Shown: piece by piece, positions 43,804 to 51,775 of the stretch
Layout: each line of letters begins with the position of its first letter
Numbering within the stretch: the first letter of the stretch is position 1
Source: Clostridiales bacterium UBA2432
GTDB taxonomy: Bacteria; Bacillota; Clostridia; Lachnospirales; Vallitaleaceae
Length of the DNA stretch: 64,000 nt
Assembly (NCBI GenBank): GCA_002342805.1
Contig: DDQW01000017.1
Coordinates: 1 to 64,000 of the forward strand
Direction of reading: 5' to 3'
Notes under the pieces: model-generated
What the model saw: only the letters and a program-made list of their open reading frames with translations
What the model was told of the DNA's origin: nothing
Databases searched by the model: none
Made by a program: the position numbers and the translations under genes

Positions 43804-46005
43804 ATGAATTATTGGATTAAATACTTATTGAATCCCGGGTTAAAAGAAGAAACTGAACGCGTTTTTGAAGGAATTGCAAGTGGGCGAGTGAGAGAGTTAA
43901 ATAATTGGTTTGAAGACAAATGGTTACAATTAGAACTCGTTAAGGATAGTATTCATAATCAGTTTGAACGTTTAGAATCCGTGGACCATCAAAAATTAAA
44001 CACAATTCTTGGGGAAAAACAGAAGCAGTTTAAAGAATTCTCTGAATTTTTTATTATTAATGAAATGGGAGATATAAATATATCGTCAGCAAGTCGACAA
44101 AGAGGTAAAAATGTCAAGACGACAACGTATTTTCAAAAAGCAATGTCAGGGGACTGTTACATGTATGGGCCCTATACAGATTCGGATACCCTTGAAATCG
44201 GAAACTGTCATTCAAAGTTTTTTGATGAAGTAACCTTGATGTTTGCCATGCCTATGTATAATGCAAGGACGAAAAGAAAAAGTGTTCTATGTGGACGCAT
44301 ACCGAATGATGTCATGAGTGACGTGATCCAAGAAGAAGATACTCATGTATTCAAAGAATCCGGGGATAACTATTTGTTCATGGTAAAATCCGCTAGAGAC
44401 ATTCCGGTTGGAACGGCAATCTCAAGAAGTCGATTTGAAGACAATACATTTTCTCTGGGGGATAATTTAAAAGAGGGGATTCGTACAAAAAAGTGGGGAA
44501 CCGTCCAGATTCAAAAACATACAGAATTTGAAATCATCTTTAATGATCCAGCAACAGAAAAACTACATGAGGGTGTTGAAAAAACAATACAACAAGGAAG
44601 CAATCTAGAAGCATGGCCGGGATATCCTGAATATAGACATATTCTTGTTGGAGGAAAAGGTGTTTTGATACACCCGCCTCATAGTGATGAAGTTTGGGGA
44701 ATGATGTGTGAAGGTGATATTGAAGAAATATATAAATTCACAAGCCTCAATGTGAAGGTTCCTATGATTATTGGAGGTCTTAATCTCTTACTTTTTCTAG
44801 CGCAATGGTTTGGTTCAGGGCAAAGTAATCCTACACTTCAAATGAGCTTTATTGCTTTTCCATGGATTGTGAATACGATTTTTGTTGCATTGCTGACACG
44901 TCATGTGTTAGTAAAACCTATAAAAAATGTGACAAGAACCTTACAAAAAGTTGCCGAAGGAGCGGGAGACCTTTCCCTACGTCTTCCCTTTTCTCATCAT
45001 GATGAAATTGGCGATGTGGCCAAGTGGTTCAATAAATTTTTGAGTAGCCAGATGCAAACAATAAAACGTGCCGGAACAGTATCGCATACGTCGACAGATT
45101 CGGCAAAAACCCTCAAAGATCTGAGTGGTTCAATTCAATCAGAGGCACCGGAAGTTGCGGGTGGTGTGCGGCAGATTATAGAAAATCTTAATCGCCAAAA
45201 TCAAGTTTTTGAGATTACAAAGGATAAATTCATCAAGTTAACCGATGAAGCAGAGACCATTGCAAAAACTATAACCTATATTGAAGAGCATATGAAAAAC
45301 ACCAATGAAGATGCATTAAAAAGTATCGATGCATCCAATGAAGTTCTCATCACAATGGATCAGCTAGAAAAAGAAATGTCCAAAGCAACCGAAAGTATGC
45401 AAACATTAAATACCTATTCCCAAAAAATTAGTGAAGTCGTCAGTACCATTGATAAAATCGCTAAGCAGACCCAATTGTTGGCCTTAAATGCAACCATTGA
45501 ATCGGCACGTGCGGGCGAGGCGGGTAAAGGGTTTGGTGTTGTAGCAGAGAATATCTCTCAGCTTGCTCTTGAGAGTGCCCGGGCAACAGTTTCAATCGGA
45601 GAACTGATTACGGATGTACAAAAAGAAACGGTGAATACGGATACAAGTATTCAACAGATTGCGAAAAAAGTTGTCTATGAAAGCGAGTCGGTACAAGATA
45701 CCATAGAAACATTTAAAAGTATTCAGAAACAGATTACAGAAGTATCCGAGAATACGACCCAAATAGCCAAACTTATCGAATCACAGACAATCGATTTTGA
45801 TAGTATTAATCAAGAAATGAGTGCAACAGCAGATGACCTTCAAGACGGAGCGCTTGAATCGAAAACGAGCAGTGAAAATGTTCTCAAAAGTATTCAACAT
45901 ATCTTTGCAGAAACCAATGAAATTAATGAATTATCTAAAACCTTGTTAGTCACATCGACAAATATGAATAATATTGTTGATGGATTTACACTCTTAGAAG
46001 AATAA
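43804..46005 (+). CDS. Methyl-accepting chemotaxis protein with unusual topology
   Basis: A 733-residue chemoreceptor. The MCP signalling domain (about 430-733) has the tip IAKQTQLLALNATIESARAGEAGKGFGVVAENI. A HAMP domain (about 365-420, VLVKPIKNVTRTL) precedes it. Two hydrophobic segments (about 310-335 and 342-366) stand close together just before HAMP, while the N-terminal 305 residues, which look like a Cache/PAS-type sensor, are not preceded by a membrane helix. If that reading is right, sensor and signalling parts are on the same side of the membrane. The ATG at 43804 is chosen; the upstream TTG (43771) lies in the terminator T run. The gene has its own promoter and terminator. Confidence 0.87.
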   Translation: MNYWIKYLLNPGLKEETERVFEGIASGRVRELNNWFEDKWLQLELVKDSIHNQFERLESVDHQKLNTILGEKQKQFKEFSEFFIINEMGDINISSASRQRGKNVKTTTYFQKAMSGDCYMYGPYTDSDTLEIGNCHSKFFDEVTLMFAMPMYNARTKRKSVLCGRIPNDVMSDVIQEEDTHVFKESGDNYLFMVKSARDIPVGTAISRSRFEDNTFSLGDNLKEGIRTKKWGTVQIQKHTEFEIIFNDPATEKLHEGVEKTIQQGSNLEAWPGYPEYRHILVGGKGVLIHPPHSDEVWGMMCEGDIEEIYKFTSLNVKVPMIIGGLNLLLFLAQWFGSGQSNPTLQMSFIAFPWIVNTIFVALLTRHVLVKPIKNVTRTLQKVAEGAGDLSLRLPFSHHDEIGDVAKWFNKFLSSQMQTIKRAGTVSHTSTDSAKTLKDLSGSIQSEAPEVAGGVRQIIENLNRQNQVFEITKDKFIKLTDEAETIAKTITYIEEHMKNTNEDALKSIDASNEVLITMDQLEKEMSKATESMQTLNTYSQKISEVVSTIDKIAKQTQLLALNATIESARAGEAGKGFGVVAENISQLALESARATVSIGELITDVQKETVNTDTSIQQIAKKVVYESESVQDTIETFKSIQKQITEVSENTTQIAKLIESQTIDFDSINQEMSATADDLQDGALESKTSSENVLKSIQHIFAETNEINELSKTLLVTSTNMNNIVDGFTLLEE

Positions 46006-46025
46006 TGATTTGATGCTTAAATTCG

Positions 46026-46059
46026 AAATAAGGCTAGAGTTTTCTCTGGTCTTATTTTT
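46026..46059 (+). terminator. Intrinsic terminator after the chemoreceptor gene
   Basis: A 14-pair stem with two G-U pairs (46026-46039 with 46044-46057), TTTT loop and a short T tail, 20 bases after the stop codon. Confidence 0.8.
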
Positions 46060-46110
46060 GTGAGAAATAAACAAAAAGAATTATTAAACAATGTAAATAT
46101 AATACAAAAA

Positions 46111-46126
46111 TGAAACCGATTGCAAA
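46111..46126 (+). promoter_or_regulatory. LacI-type operator, copy 1
   Basis: TGAAACCGATTGCAAA; the core TGAAACCGATTGCA has the CG-centred form of LacI-family and CcpA sites. An identical 16-base copy lies at 46170-46185. Confidence 0.7.
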
Positions 46127-46132
46127 TATACG

Positions 46133-46162
46133 TTGACTTTTGTTATATATATGTGCTTAAAT
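46133..46162 (+). promoter_or_regulatory. Promoter of the second sugar transporter operon
   Basis: TTGACT (46133-46138) and, 18 bases on, TTAAAT (46157-46162) with a TGC extension. It lies exactly between the two operator copies. Confidence 0.55.
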
Positions 46163-46169
46163 AAATATA

Positions 46170-46185
46170 TGAAACCGATTGCAAA
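46170..46185 (+). promoter_or_regulatory. LacI-type operator, copy 2
   Basis: TGAAACCGATTGCAAA, identical to 46111-46126, in the same orientation, 59 bases downstream. It covers the expected transcription start region. Confidence 0.7.
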
Positions 46186-46218
46186 ATAGCAAAATAACAA
46201 AAAGGGAGAGTGGTGCTG

Positions 46219-47178
46219 GTGTTTGTTAAACAACAGAAGAAGGATTCTGTGCTTCAGATGAAAAAGGTAAGTCTATGGAAAAAGATATGGAAATATAGAG
46301 TGTTAACACTGATGTGTTTACCCGCCATTATTTTTTTCTTCGCATTTAGTTATATGCCCTTACCTGGGATATATGTTGCATTTGTTAAATACAATTATCG
46401 TGATGGAATCTTTGGAAGTAATTTTGTGGGACTTCAAAACTTTGAGTTTCTTGTAGAGAGTGGAAAGTTATTTACTTTGACAAGAAATACGATTCTTTAT
46501 AATTTAGCATTTATCATATTAGGAAATTTATTCGCAGTAACCGTAGCTATTTTGCTCAACGAAATGCAATCGCACCTATTCAAAAAAGTATCTCAAACGA
46601 TGATGTTTTTACCTTATTTTATTTCGCAGGTGCTTGTCGGAATTCTCGTGTTTAACTTATTGAACTATGATACCGGATTTGTCAATGGAATTCTTACATC
46701 ACTAGGAATGGAAAAGTGGCAGCCTTATGCAGATCCGGGGAGTTGGCCACCCCTTCTTGTAATCATTTTTTTGTGGCAACAAACAGGCTATAACTCTGTT
46801 ATATACTTTGCTGCAATTATGGGAATTGATTCAGAGACGATTGAGGCAGCAAAAGTTGATGGTGCAAACGGGTTTCAAAAAATACGATTTATTATTTTAC
46901 CCAGTTTAAGACCAACGATTGTTATTTTACTTCTATTTGCCCTTGGTGGCATTGTAAAAGGGAATTTTGGTTTGTTCTATAACATAATAGGAACAAACTC
47001 CTTATTATATGGTACGACAGATATTATCGAAACCTTTGTATATCGAGCAACCATGACCGATTTTAACTTCTCAACAGCTTCAGCAGTTGGATTGTATCAA
47101 TCGATTGTTGGATTTGTGATTGTTATGACAGCAAACTATATTGTCAGGAAAATTGAACCGGATTACGCCCTGTTCTAA
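46219..47178 (+). CDS. Oligosaccharide ABC transporter permease, LplB/YteP type
   Basis: A permease of about 319 residues. It has the N-terminal sequence YRVLTLMCLPAIIFFFAFSYMPLPGIYVAFVKYN, diagnostic of the LplB/YteP group that pairs with large family-1 binding lipoproteins, and the coupling loop EAAKVDGANGFQKIRFIILPSL. Six membrane helices are visible. The start is uncertain: GTG codons at 46210, 46213 and 46219 and an ATG at 46258 are in frame; 46219 has the best distance from GGGAG (46204-46208). First gene of the operon controlled by the twin operators. Confidence 0.88.
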   Translation: MFVKQQKKDSVLQMKKVSLWKKIWKYRVLTLMCLPAIIFFFAFSYMPLPGIYVAFVKYNYRDGIFGSNFVGLQNFEFLVESGKLFTLTRNTILYNLAFIILGNLFAVTVAILLNEMQSHLFKKVSQTMMFLPYFISQVLVGILVFNLLNYDTGFVNGILTSLGMEKWQPYADPGSWPPLLVIIFLWQQTGYNSVIYFAAIMGIDSETIEAAKVDGANGFQKIRFIILPSLRPTIVILLLFALGGIVKGNFGLFYNIIGTNSLLYGTTDIIETFVYRATMTDFNFSTASAVGLYQSIVGFVIVMTANYIVRKIEPDYALF

Positions 47179-47223
47179 TAAGGTCTAATGGAATAGTAAT
47201 AGAAATCATAATGGAGGCTCATC

Positions 47224-48144
47224 ATGAAAATAAAAATGAAGAATACAGAAAAAAACAGCAAGGTTAAGTTAGGAGTTACCGATCGAATTATTCGAGGGTT
47301 TGGATATATTTTTGTTACAATCTATGCACTTGCGTGTATATTTCCTTTTCTTATTATCGTGGGAAGTTCCTTTACATCGGAAGAAGTCATCCGTGCAGAA
47401 GGGGTGCAACTGATACCCAAAGATCTTACGTTAATGGCTTATGAAATGGTTACAAAGAGTGGAGGTATTTGGAAATCCTATGTATTGACAATTATAATCA
47501 CTGGAGTTGGAACGGTTATTGGACTTATGATTATTGCTATGACAGGTTATGCTCTTCAGAGAAAAGATTTTCCCTTTCGTAATGTTATTTCTTTTTACAT
47601 TTATTTCACAAGCTTGTTCTCAGCGGGGCTTGCGCCTTATTATTTGTTGATGACACAGACATATAAGTTGAAAGATAATTATCTAGCGGTTTTACTTCCG
47701 CTAATGATGTCCCCGTGGTTAATAATTTTGATGAAAAACTTTGTAAAAGCGATTCCACATGAAATCACAGAATCCGGAAAAATAGACGGTGCAGGCGATA
47801 TGACTATTTTTATAAAACTGATTTTTCCCATGCTAAAACCGGCACTAGCAACGATTGGATTATTTTTAGCACTAGGCTATTGGAATGAATGGTATCAGTC
47901 CTCATTATTTTTAAGTAGTCGAGTTGATGTCAAGCCATTACAATATACTCTTTATGAAGTCGTTAATAAAATGGATGCACTGAAAAATTCCGTCGCAGGT
48001 CAATATGTTTCCTTAGCTGATATTCCGACAGAGAGTGTCAAAATGGCAAATGCAGTGTTAGCTACCGGACCTATTGTATTGTTTTATCCTTTTGTACAAA
48101 AATACTTTATTAGCGGGATTACCGTTGGAGCAGTCAAAGGGTGA
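47224..48144 (+). CDS. Oligosaccharide ABC transporter permease, LplC/YtcP type
   Basis: A 306-residue permease with six helices, the partner of the preceding protein. Features are FPFLIIVGSSFTSEEVIRAEGVQLIPKDLTLMAYE, GYALQRKDFPFRN, the coupling loop ESGKIDGAGDMTIFIKLIFPML, and the standard C-terminus VQKYFISGITVGAVKG. GGAGG lies before the ATG. No ATPase is encoded nearby; such transporters commonly use a shared MsmX-type ATPase from elsewhere. Confidence 0.92.
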   Translation: MKIKMKNTEKNSKVKLGVTDRIIRGFGYIFVTIYALACIFPFLIIVGSSFTSEEVIRAEGVQLIPKDLTLMAYEMVTKSGGIWKSYVLTIIITGVGTVIGLMIIAMTGYALQRKDFPFRNVISFYIYFTSLFSAGLAPYYLLMTQTYKLKDNYLAVLLPLMMSPWLIILMKNFVKAIPHEITESGKIDGAGDMTIFIKLIFPMLKPALATIGLFLALGYWNEWYQSSLFLSSRVDVKPLQYTLYEVVNKMDALKNSVAGQYVSLADIPTESVKMANAVLATGPIVLFYPFVQKYFISGITVGAVKG

Positions 48145-48241
48145 GGCGCTTTTTGAAGAGGGAAAGATTATTGCTTTACAAATGTAAAGATGATAATACA
48201 TGTCAATCAAAATTTTAAGATGGAGAAAGATGGAGGTAGTT

Positions 48242-49876
48242 ATGAAGAAGAAGGTACTTGCAATTGTATTGGTAATGATTATGATTTTAGGATTAACAGC
48301 TTGTGGATCTTCAGAATCGGGAACAAACGAAGAGGGTAACCAAACATCAAATGGAAACACGACATCTGAAGACAATACTTCGAGCGATAGCGAAGCGGAT
48401 ACAGACGAACATGTGGTTATAACGTATATGGTAACTGGGGATAAACCGGATGGAGACAAAGCTGCAAGATTAGACGAAATGCTTGAAGAATTAAACGGAA
48501 TATTAACAGAAAAAGTAAATGCAGAATTAGAGATTTATTACATCGGATGGACCGATTACTTATCAAATTATAACTTGACATTAGCACAGATGGACGGAAG
48601 TGTTGACCTTGTAGGAACAGCTTCAGATTGGCTAGATGCTTGGCCGAACGCAAAAAACGGGGCATTTCTTGAGCTGTCTGAAGATATGCTTAAAACATAT
48701 GCACCACAAACATGGGAAAGCGTTAGCGAAGACCATTGGGAATTGTGTAAATATAACGGAGAGATTTATTTAATGCCTGAAAACAATTACGCGCAATGGA
48801 CGAATCATGGCTATGTATATCGTCTTGACTGGGCGAAGGAAGCCGGACTCGAAAACGGTGTTCACAGTTGGGAAGATATGACGGAATATTTTAAATATGT
48901 TAAGGAAAATTATCCCGATGTTATTCCTTGGGATTCAGACGGCACGCATTATGCACAAATGGCAAATGGTTGGATTGCTTCACATAGTGATTTTGTAGCA
49001 GTCGACGGTATTGCGTCTGGAGCATTATGGGGAGGAACAAAAGACGATTTATTTACAATTATGACGCCGGCGTATACAGAGACAGAGATGATGGTTGAAT
49101 ATGCGAAATTAATGAAAGAATGGGATGAAATCGGAGTATGGAAAACAGATGTTTTGAATAATACAGCATCTTCAAACCGAGATGATTTTCGAATTGGACG
49201 TGTAGGAGCAGAGCAACATCATACTCAAACATGGACGGATTTATGTAGTGCAACAGAAGCAAATACGATTTACAAAGATGATCCAGATGCTGAAGCAGGA
49301 TTTTTCTATTTTGGTGAAGAAGCGCAAAACGTTGTCGCATTATCAATTACCCATGGTGCAATGGCTGTTTCAGCAGCAAGTGAAAATCCTGAACGCGCAC
49401 TTATGGTATATGATTTGCTAAGAAATGATCCTGAATGCTACAAACTTCTTTGCTATGGAATTGAAGGTGTTTCCTATGAAATCAATGACGAAGGCCTCCG
49501 TACAACACCGGATGGATATAATTCGGATATAGATAACATTAATGGTATGACAAACTGGTGGTGGGGACGTAACGACGATCTTGAAATCAAGGATGCAAGC
49601 AGAAATTGGGAAGCAATTGATGCGATGTACGCGGAATATGACAAGATTAAGATAGACTACCCTTATGGACAGTTCGTTCCGGAAGTAGATGATATCCAAG
49701 GAAAAATTCAAAATGTTAACGAAGTTTATACAAACTATACGAAACAGATTTCCTTCGGAAAATATCCGGGAACAGCAGAAGAAATTGTTGCCGAAATGCA
49801 AGCAGCTTTAAAACAAGCAGGCATTGAAGATGTAACCGCTGCTCTCCAAGTACAGTTTGACACATTATACAAATAA
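48242..49876 (+). CDS. Oligosaccharide-binding lipoprotein (LplA-like)
   Basis: A 544-residue extracellular binding protein, larger than the usual 430, as typical for LplB/LplC partners. The signal peptide ends LTAC with Cys21, followed by an Asn/Ser/Thr/Glu/Asp-rich linker to about 60. The mature part contains VVITYMVTGDKPDGDK, MDGSVDLVGTASDWL and GEIYLMPENNYAQWTNHGYVYRLDW, matching the group. I start at ATG 48242, preceded by GGAGG; the earlier ATG at 48200 adds 14 residues before a normal signal peptide and is rejected. Likely ligands are galactose-containing oligosaccharides, inferred from the downstream GH35 and GH2 genes. Confidence 0.9.
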   Translation: MKKKVLAIVLVMIMILGLTACGSSESGTNEEGNQTSNGNTTSEDNTSSDSEADTDEHVVITYMVTGDKPDGDKAARLDEMLEELNGILTEKVNAELEIYYIGWTDYLSNYNLTLAQMDGSVDLVGTASDWLDAWPNAKNGAFLELSEDMLKTYAPQTWESVSEDHWELCKYNGEIYLMPENNYAQWTNHGYVYRLDWAKEAGLENGVHSWEDMTEYFKYVKENYPDVIPWDSDGTHYAQMANGWIASHSDFVAVDGIASGALWGGTKDDLFTIMTPAYTETEMMVEYAKLMKEWDEIGVWKTDVLNNTASSNRDDFRIGRVGAEQHHTQTWTDLCSATEANTIYKDDPDAEAGFFYFGEEAQNVVALSITHGAMAVSAASENPERALMVYDLLRNDPECYKLLCYGIEGVSYEINDEGLRTTPDGYNSDIDNINGMTNWWWGRNDDLEIKDASRNWEAIDAMYAEYDKIKIDYPYGQFVPEVDDIQGKIQNVNEVYTNYTKQISFGKYPGTAEEIVAEMQAALKQAGIEDVTAALQVQFDTLYK

Positions 49877-49916
49877 GGTATAATAATCAGTAAATGTGAT
49901 ACTGTTAGATGAATGT

Positions 49917-49957
49917 GGAGTGTTGATTATATAACAGGTCAACACTCCCTTTCTTTG
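49917..49957 (+). terminator. Terminator-like hairpin between the binding-protein and GH35 genes
   Basis: GGAGTGTTGA (49917-49926) pairs with TCAACACTCC (49939-49948), 12-base loop, then CTTTCTTTG. The T tract is interrupted, so partial readthrough into the glycosidase genes is likely. Confidence 0.7.
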
Positions 49958-50016
49958 TGTTTTAGGGCAGTCCGATAGAAGCGTGTTACATATACTGAAA
50001 ACATAGGAGATAGATC

Positions 50017-51762
50017 ATGAGCAAGTTTGAGATAAGAGATACATTTTATTTAGATGGAGAGAAATTTAAAATTATTTCCGGTGCGATTCATTATTTTCGC
50101 ACAGTGCCACAATATTGGCAAGATCGATTGGAAAAATGTAAAGCAATGGGATGTAACACTGTCGAGACATATATTCCATGGAATGCACATGAACCGGAAA
50201 AAGGTATTTTCCACTTTGAAGGAATGCTGGATATTGAAAAATTTATACAGATAGCTCAAGATATTGGCCTTTATGTAATCATCCGTCCGTCACCATATAT
50301 TTGTGCAGAATGGGAATTTGGTGGGTTACCGGCATGGTTATTAAATGAAGAGAAGATGAAGATCCGTGCAAATAATCCGGCGTTTTTAAAAGCAGTGGAT
50401 GATTATTATGGTGTGCTTCTTCCCAAAATAGTACCTTATCAGATTGATCATGGCGGTAAAGTTATTTTGATGCAAGTGGAAAATGAATATGGCTATTATG
50501 CAAATGATACTGCCTATATGGAAGCGATAAAAACACTGATGATAAAACATGGTGTGACGGTTCCGTTGGTTACCTCGGATGGCCCTTTTACAGATAGCTT
50601 AAAGGGAGGAAGTATTGAAGGGGTTTTGCCAACAGGAAATTTTGGCTCAAAGACAGAAGAACGTTTTGCGACGTTAAGTCAATATACGAATGGTGGCCCT
50701 CTTATGTGTACCGAATTTTGGGTGGGGTGGTTTGATCACTGGGGTAATGGTGGACATATGCGAGGGAATCTAGAAGAAAGCGCAAAAGACCTAGATAAAA
50801 TGTTGGAAATAGGACATGTAAACATATATATGTTTGTAGGAGGAACCAACTTTGGCTTTATGAATGGGTCAAATTATTATGATGCTTTAACACCGGATGT
50901 AACGTCCTATGATTATGATGCGGTATTAACGGAAGATGGTCAACGGACAGAAAAATATTATCGATATCAAGAGGTTATTTCGAAATACCGAAAAATTCCG
51001 GACGTAACGTTGACAACAACGATTCAAAGAAAGGCTTATGGACGTTTAAATGTAAACGAAAAAGTAAGCTTGTTTTCTGTATTAGAGGATATAAGTACGC
51101 CAATAGAAAATCCGCACCCTCAATCAATGGAACGTTTGGGGCAATACTATGGATATATTTTATATAGAAGTAGATTGCACACGGAGGAGAAGCTCGAAAA
51201 AATCCGTCTATGGGAAGCGAATGATCGTGCGAATATTTTTGTTGGAGAAAAACCGGTCTTAACCTTATATGATCTAGAACTCTTAAACGAACATATACTA
51301 GATATTGAGATAGAAAAAAATGAAGTCATGGATATTTTAGTCGAAAATATGGGGCGTGTGAATTTTGGCCCACGAATGGAAAGACAACGAAAGGGAATTG
51401 ATCAATGTGTTCAGATTAATGGACATATGCATAATGGATGGACCCAATATTCATTAACGCTTAATCAAGTCGAACATATTGATTTTTCCAAAGCTTATAA
51501 GGAAAAGACCCCTGCTTTTTATCGATTTACCGTTGAAGTGAATGAAATTGGAGACACATTTCTCGATTTTGAGGGATGGGGAAAAGGATGTGTTTTTGTT
51601 AATGGCATGAATATAGGAAGATTCTGGGAAATTGGTCCACAAAAACGTCTTTATATTCCGGGACCATTATTAAAGCAAGGTGAGAATGAGATTATTATTT
51701 TTGAGACTGAAGGGAAAGTCAGAGATACGATTAATTTAATGGACCAACCCAATATTGGCTGA
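50017..51762 (+). CDS. Glycoside hydrolase family 35 beta-galactosidase
   Basis: A 581-residue cytoplasmic enzyme releasing terminal beta-galactose. The TIM barrel (about 1-320) has KISGAIHYFRTVPQYW-like start, GCNTVETYIPWNAHEP, RPSPYICAEWEFGGLPAWLL, acid/base Glu157 in VENEYGYY and nucleophile Glu233 in CTEFWVGWFDHWG. C-terminal beta domains end with GWGKGCVFVNGMNIGRFWEIGPQKRLYIPGPLLKQGENEI-like text, the usual GH35 end. No signal peptide. The ATG has AGGAGAT upstream. The next GH2 gene starts 13 bases after its stop, so the two enzymes are made together. Confidence 0.94.
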   Translation: MSKFEIRDTFYLDGEKFKIISGAIHYFRTVPQYWQDRLEKCKAMGCNTVETYIPWNAHEPEKGIFHFEGMLDIEKFIQIAQDIGLYVIIRPSPYICAEWEFGGLPAWLLNEEKMKIRANNPAFLKAVDDYYGVLLPKIVPYQIDHGGKVILMQVENEYGYYANDTAYMEAIKTLMIKHGVTVPLVTSDGPFTDSLKGGSIEGVLPTGNFGSKTEERFATLSQYTNGGPLMCTEFWVGWFDHWGNGGHMRGNLEESAKDLDKMLEIGHVNIYMFVGGTNFGFMNGSNYYDALTPDVTSYDYDAVLTEDGQRTEKYYRYQEVISKYRKIPDVTLTTTIQRKAYGRLNVNEKVSLFSVLEDISTPIENPHPQSMERLGQYYGYILYRSRLHTEEKLEKIRLWEANDRANIFVGEKPVLTLYDLELLNEHILDIEIEKNEVMDILVENMGRVNFGPRMERQRKGIDQCVQINGHMHNGWTQYSLTLNQVEHIDFSKAYKEKTPAFYRFTVEVNEIGDTFLDFEGWGKGCVFVNGMNIGRFWEIGPQKRLYIPGPLLKQGENEIIIFETEGKVRDTINLMDQPNIG

Positions 51763-51775
51763 TGGAGGTGTGCGT

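Noticed and set aside
46111..46185. A short CRISPR-like or phage repeat made of the two TGAAACCGATTGCAAA copies
   Set aside because: Only two copies, with a promoter between them and the CG-centred form of a LacI-type operator.
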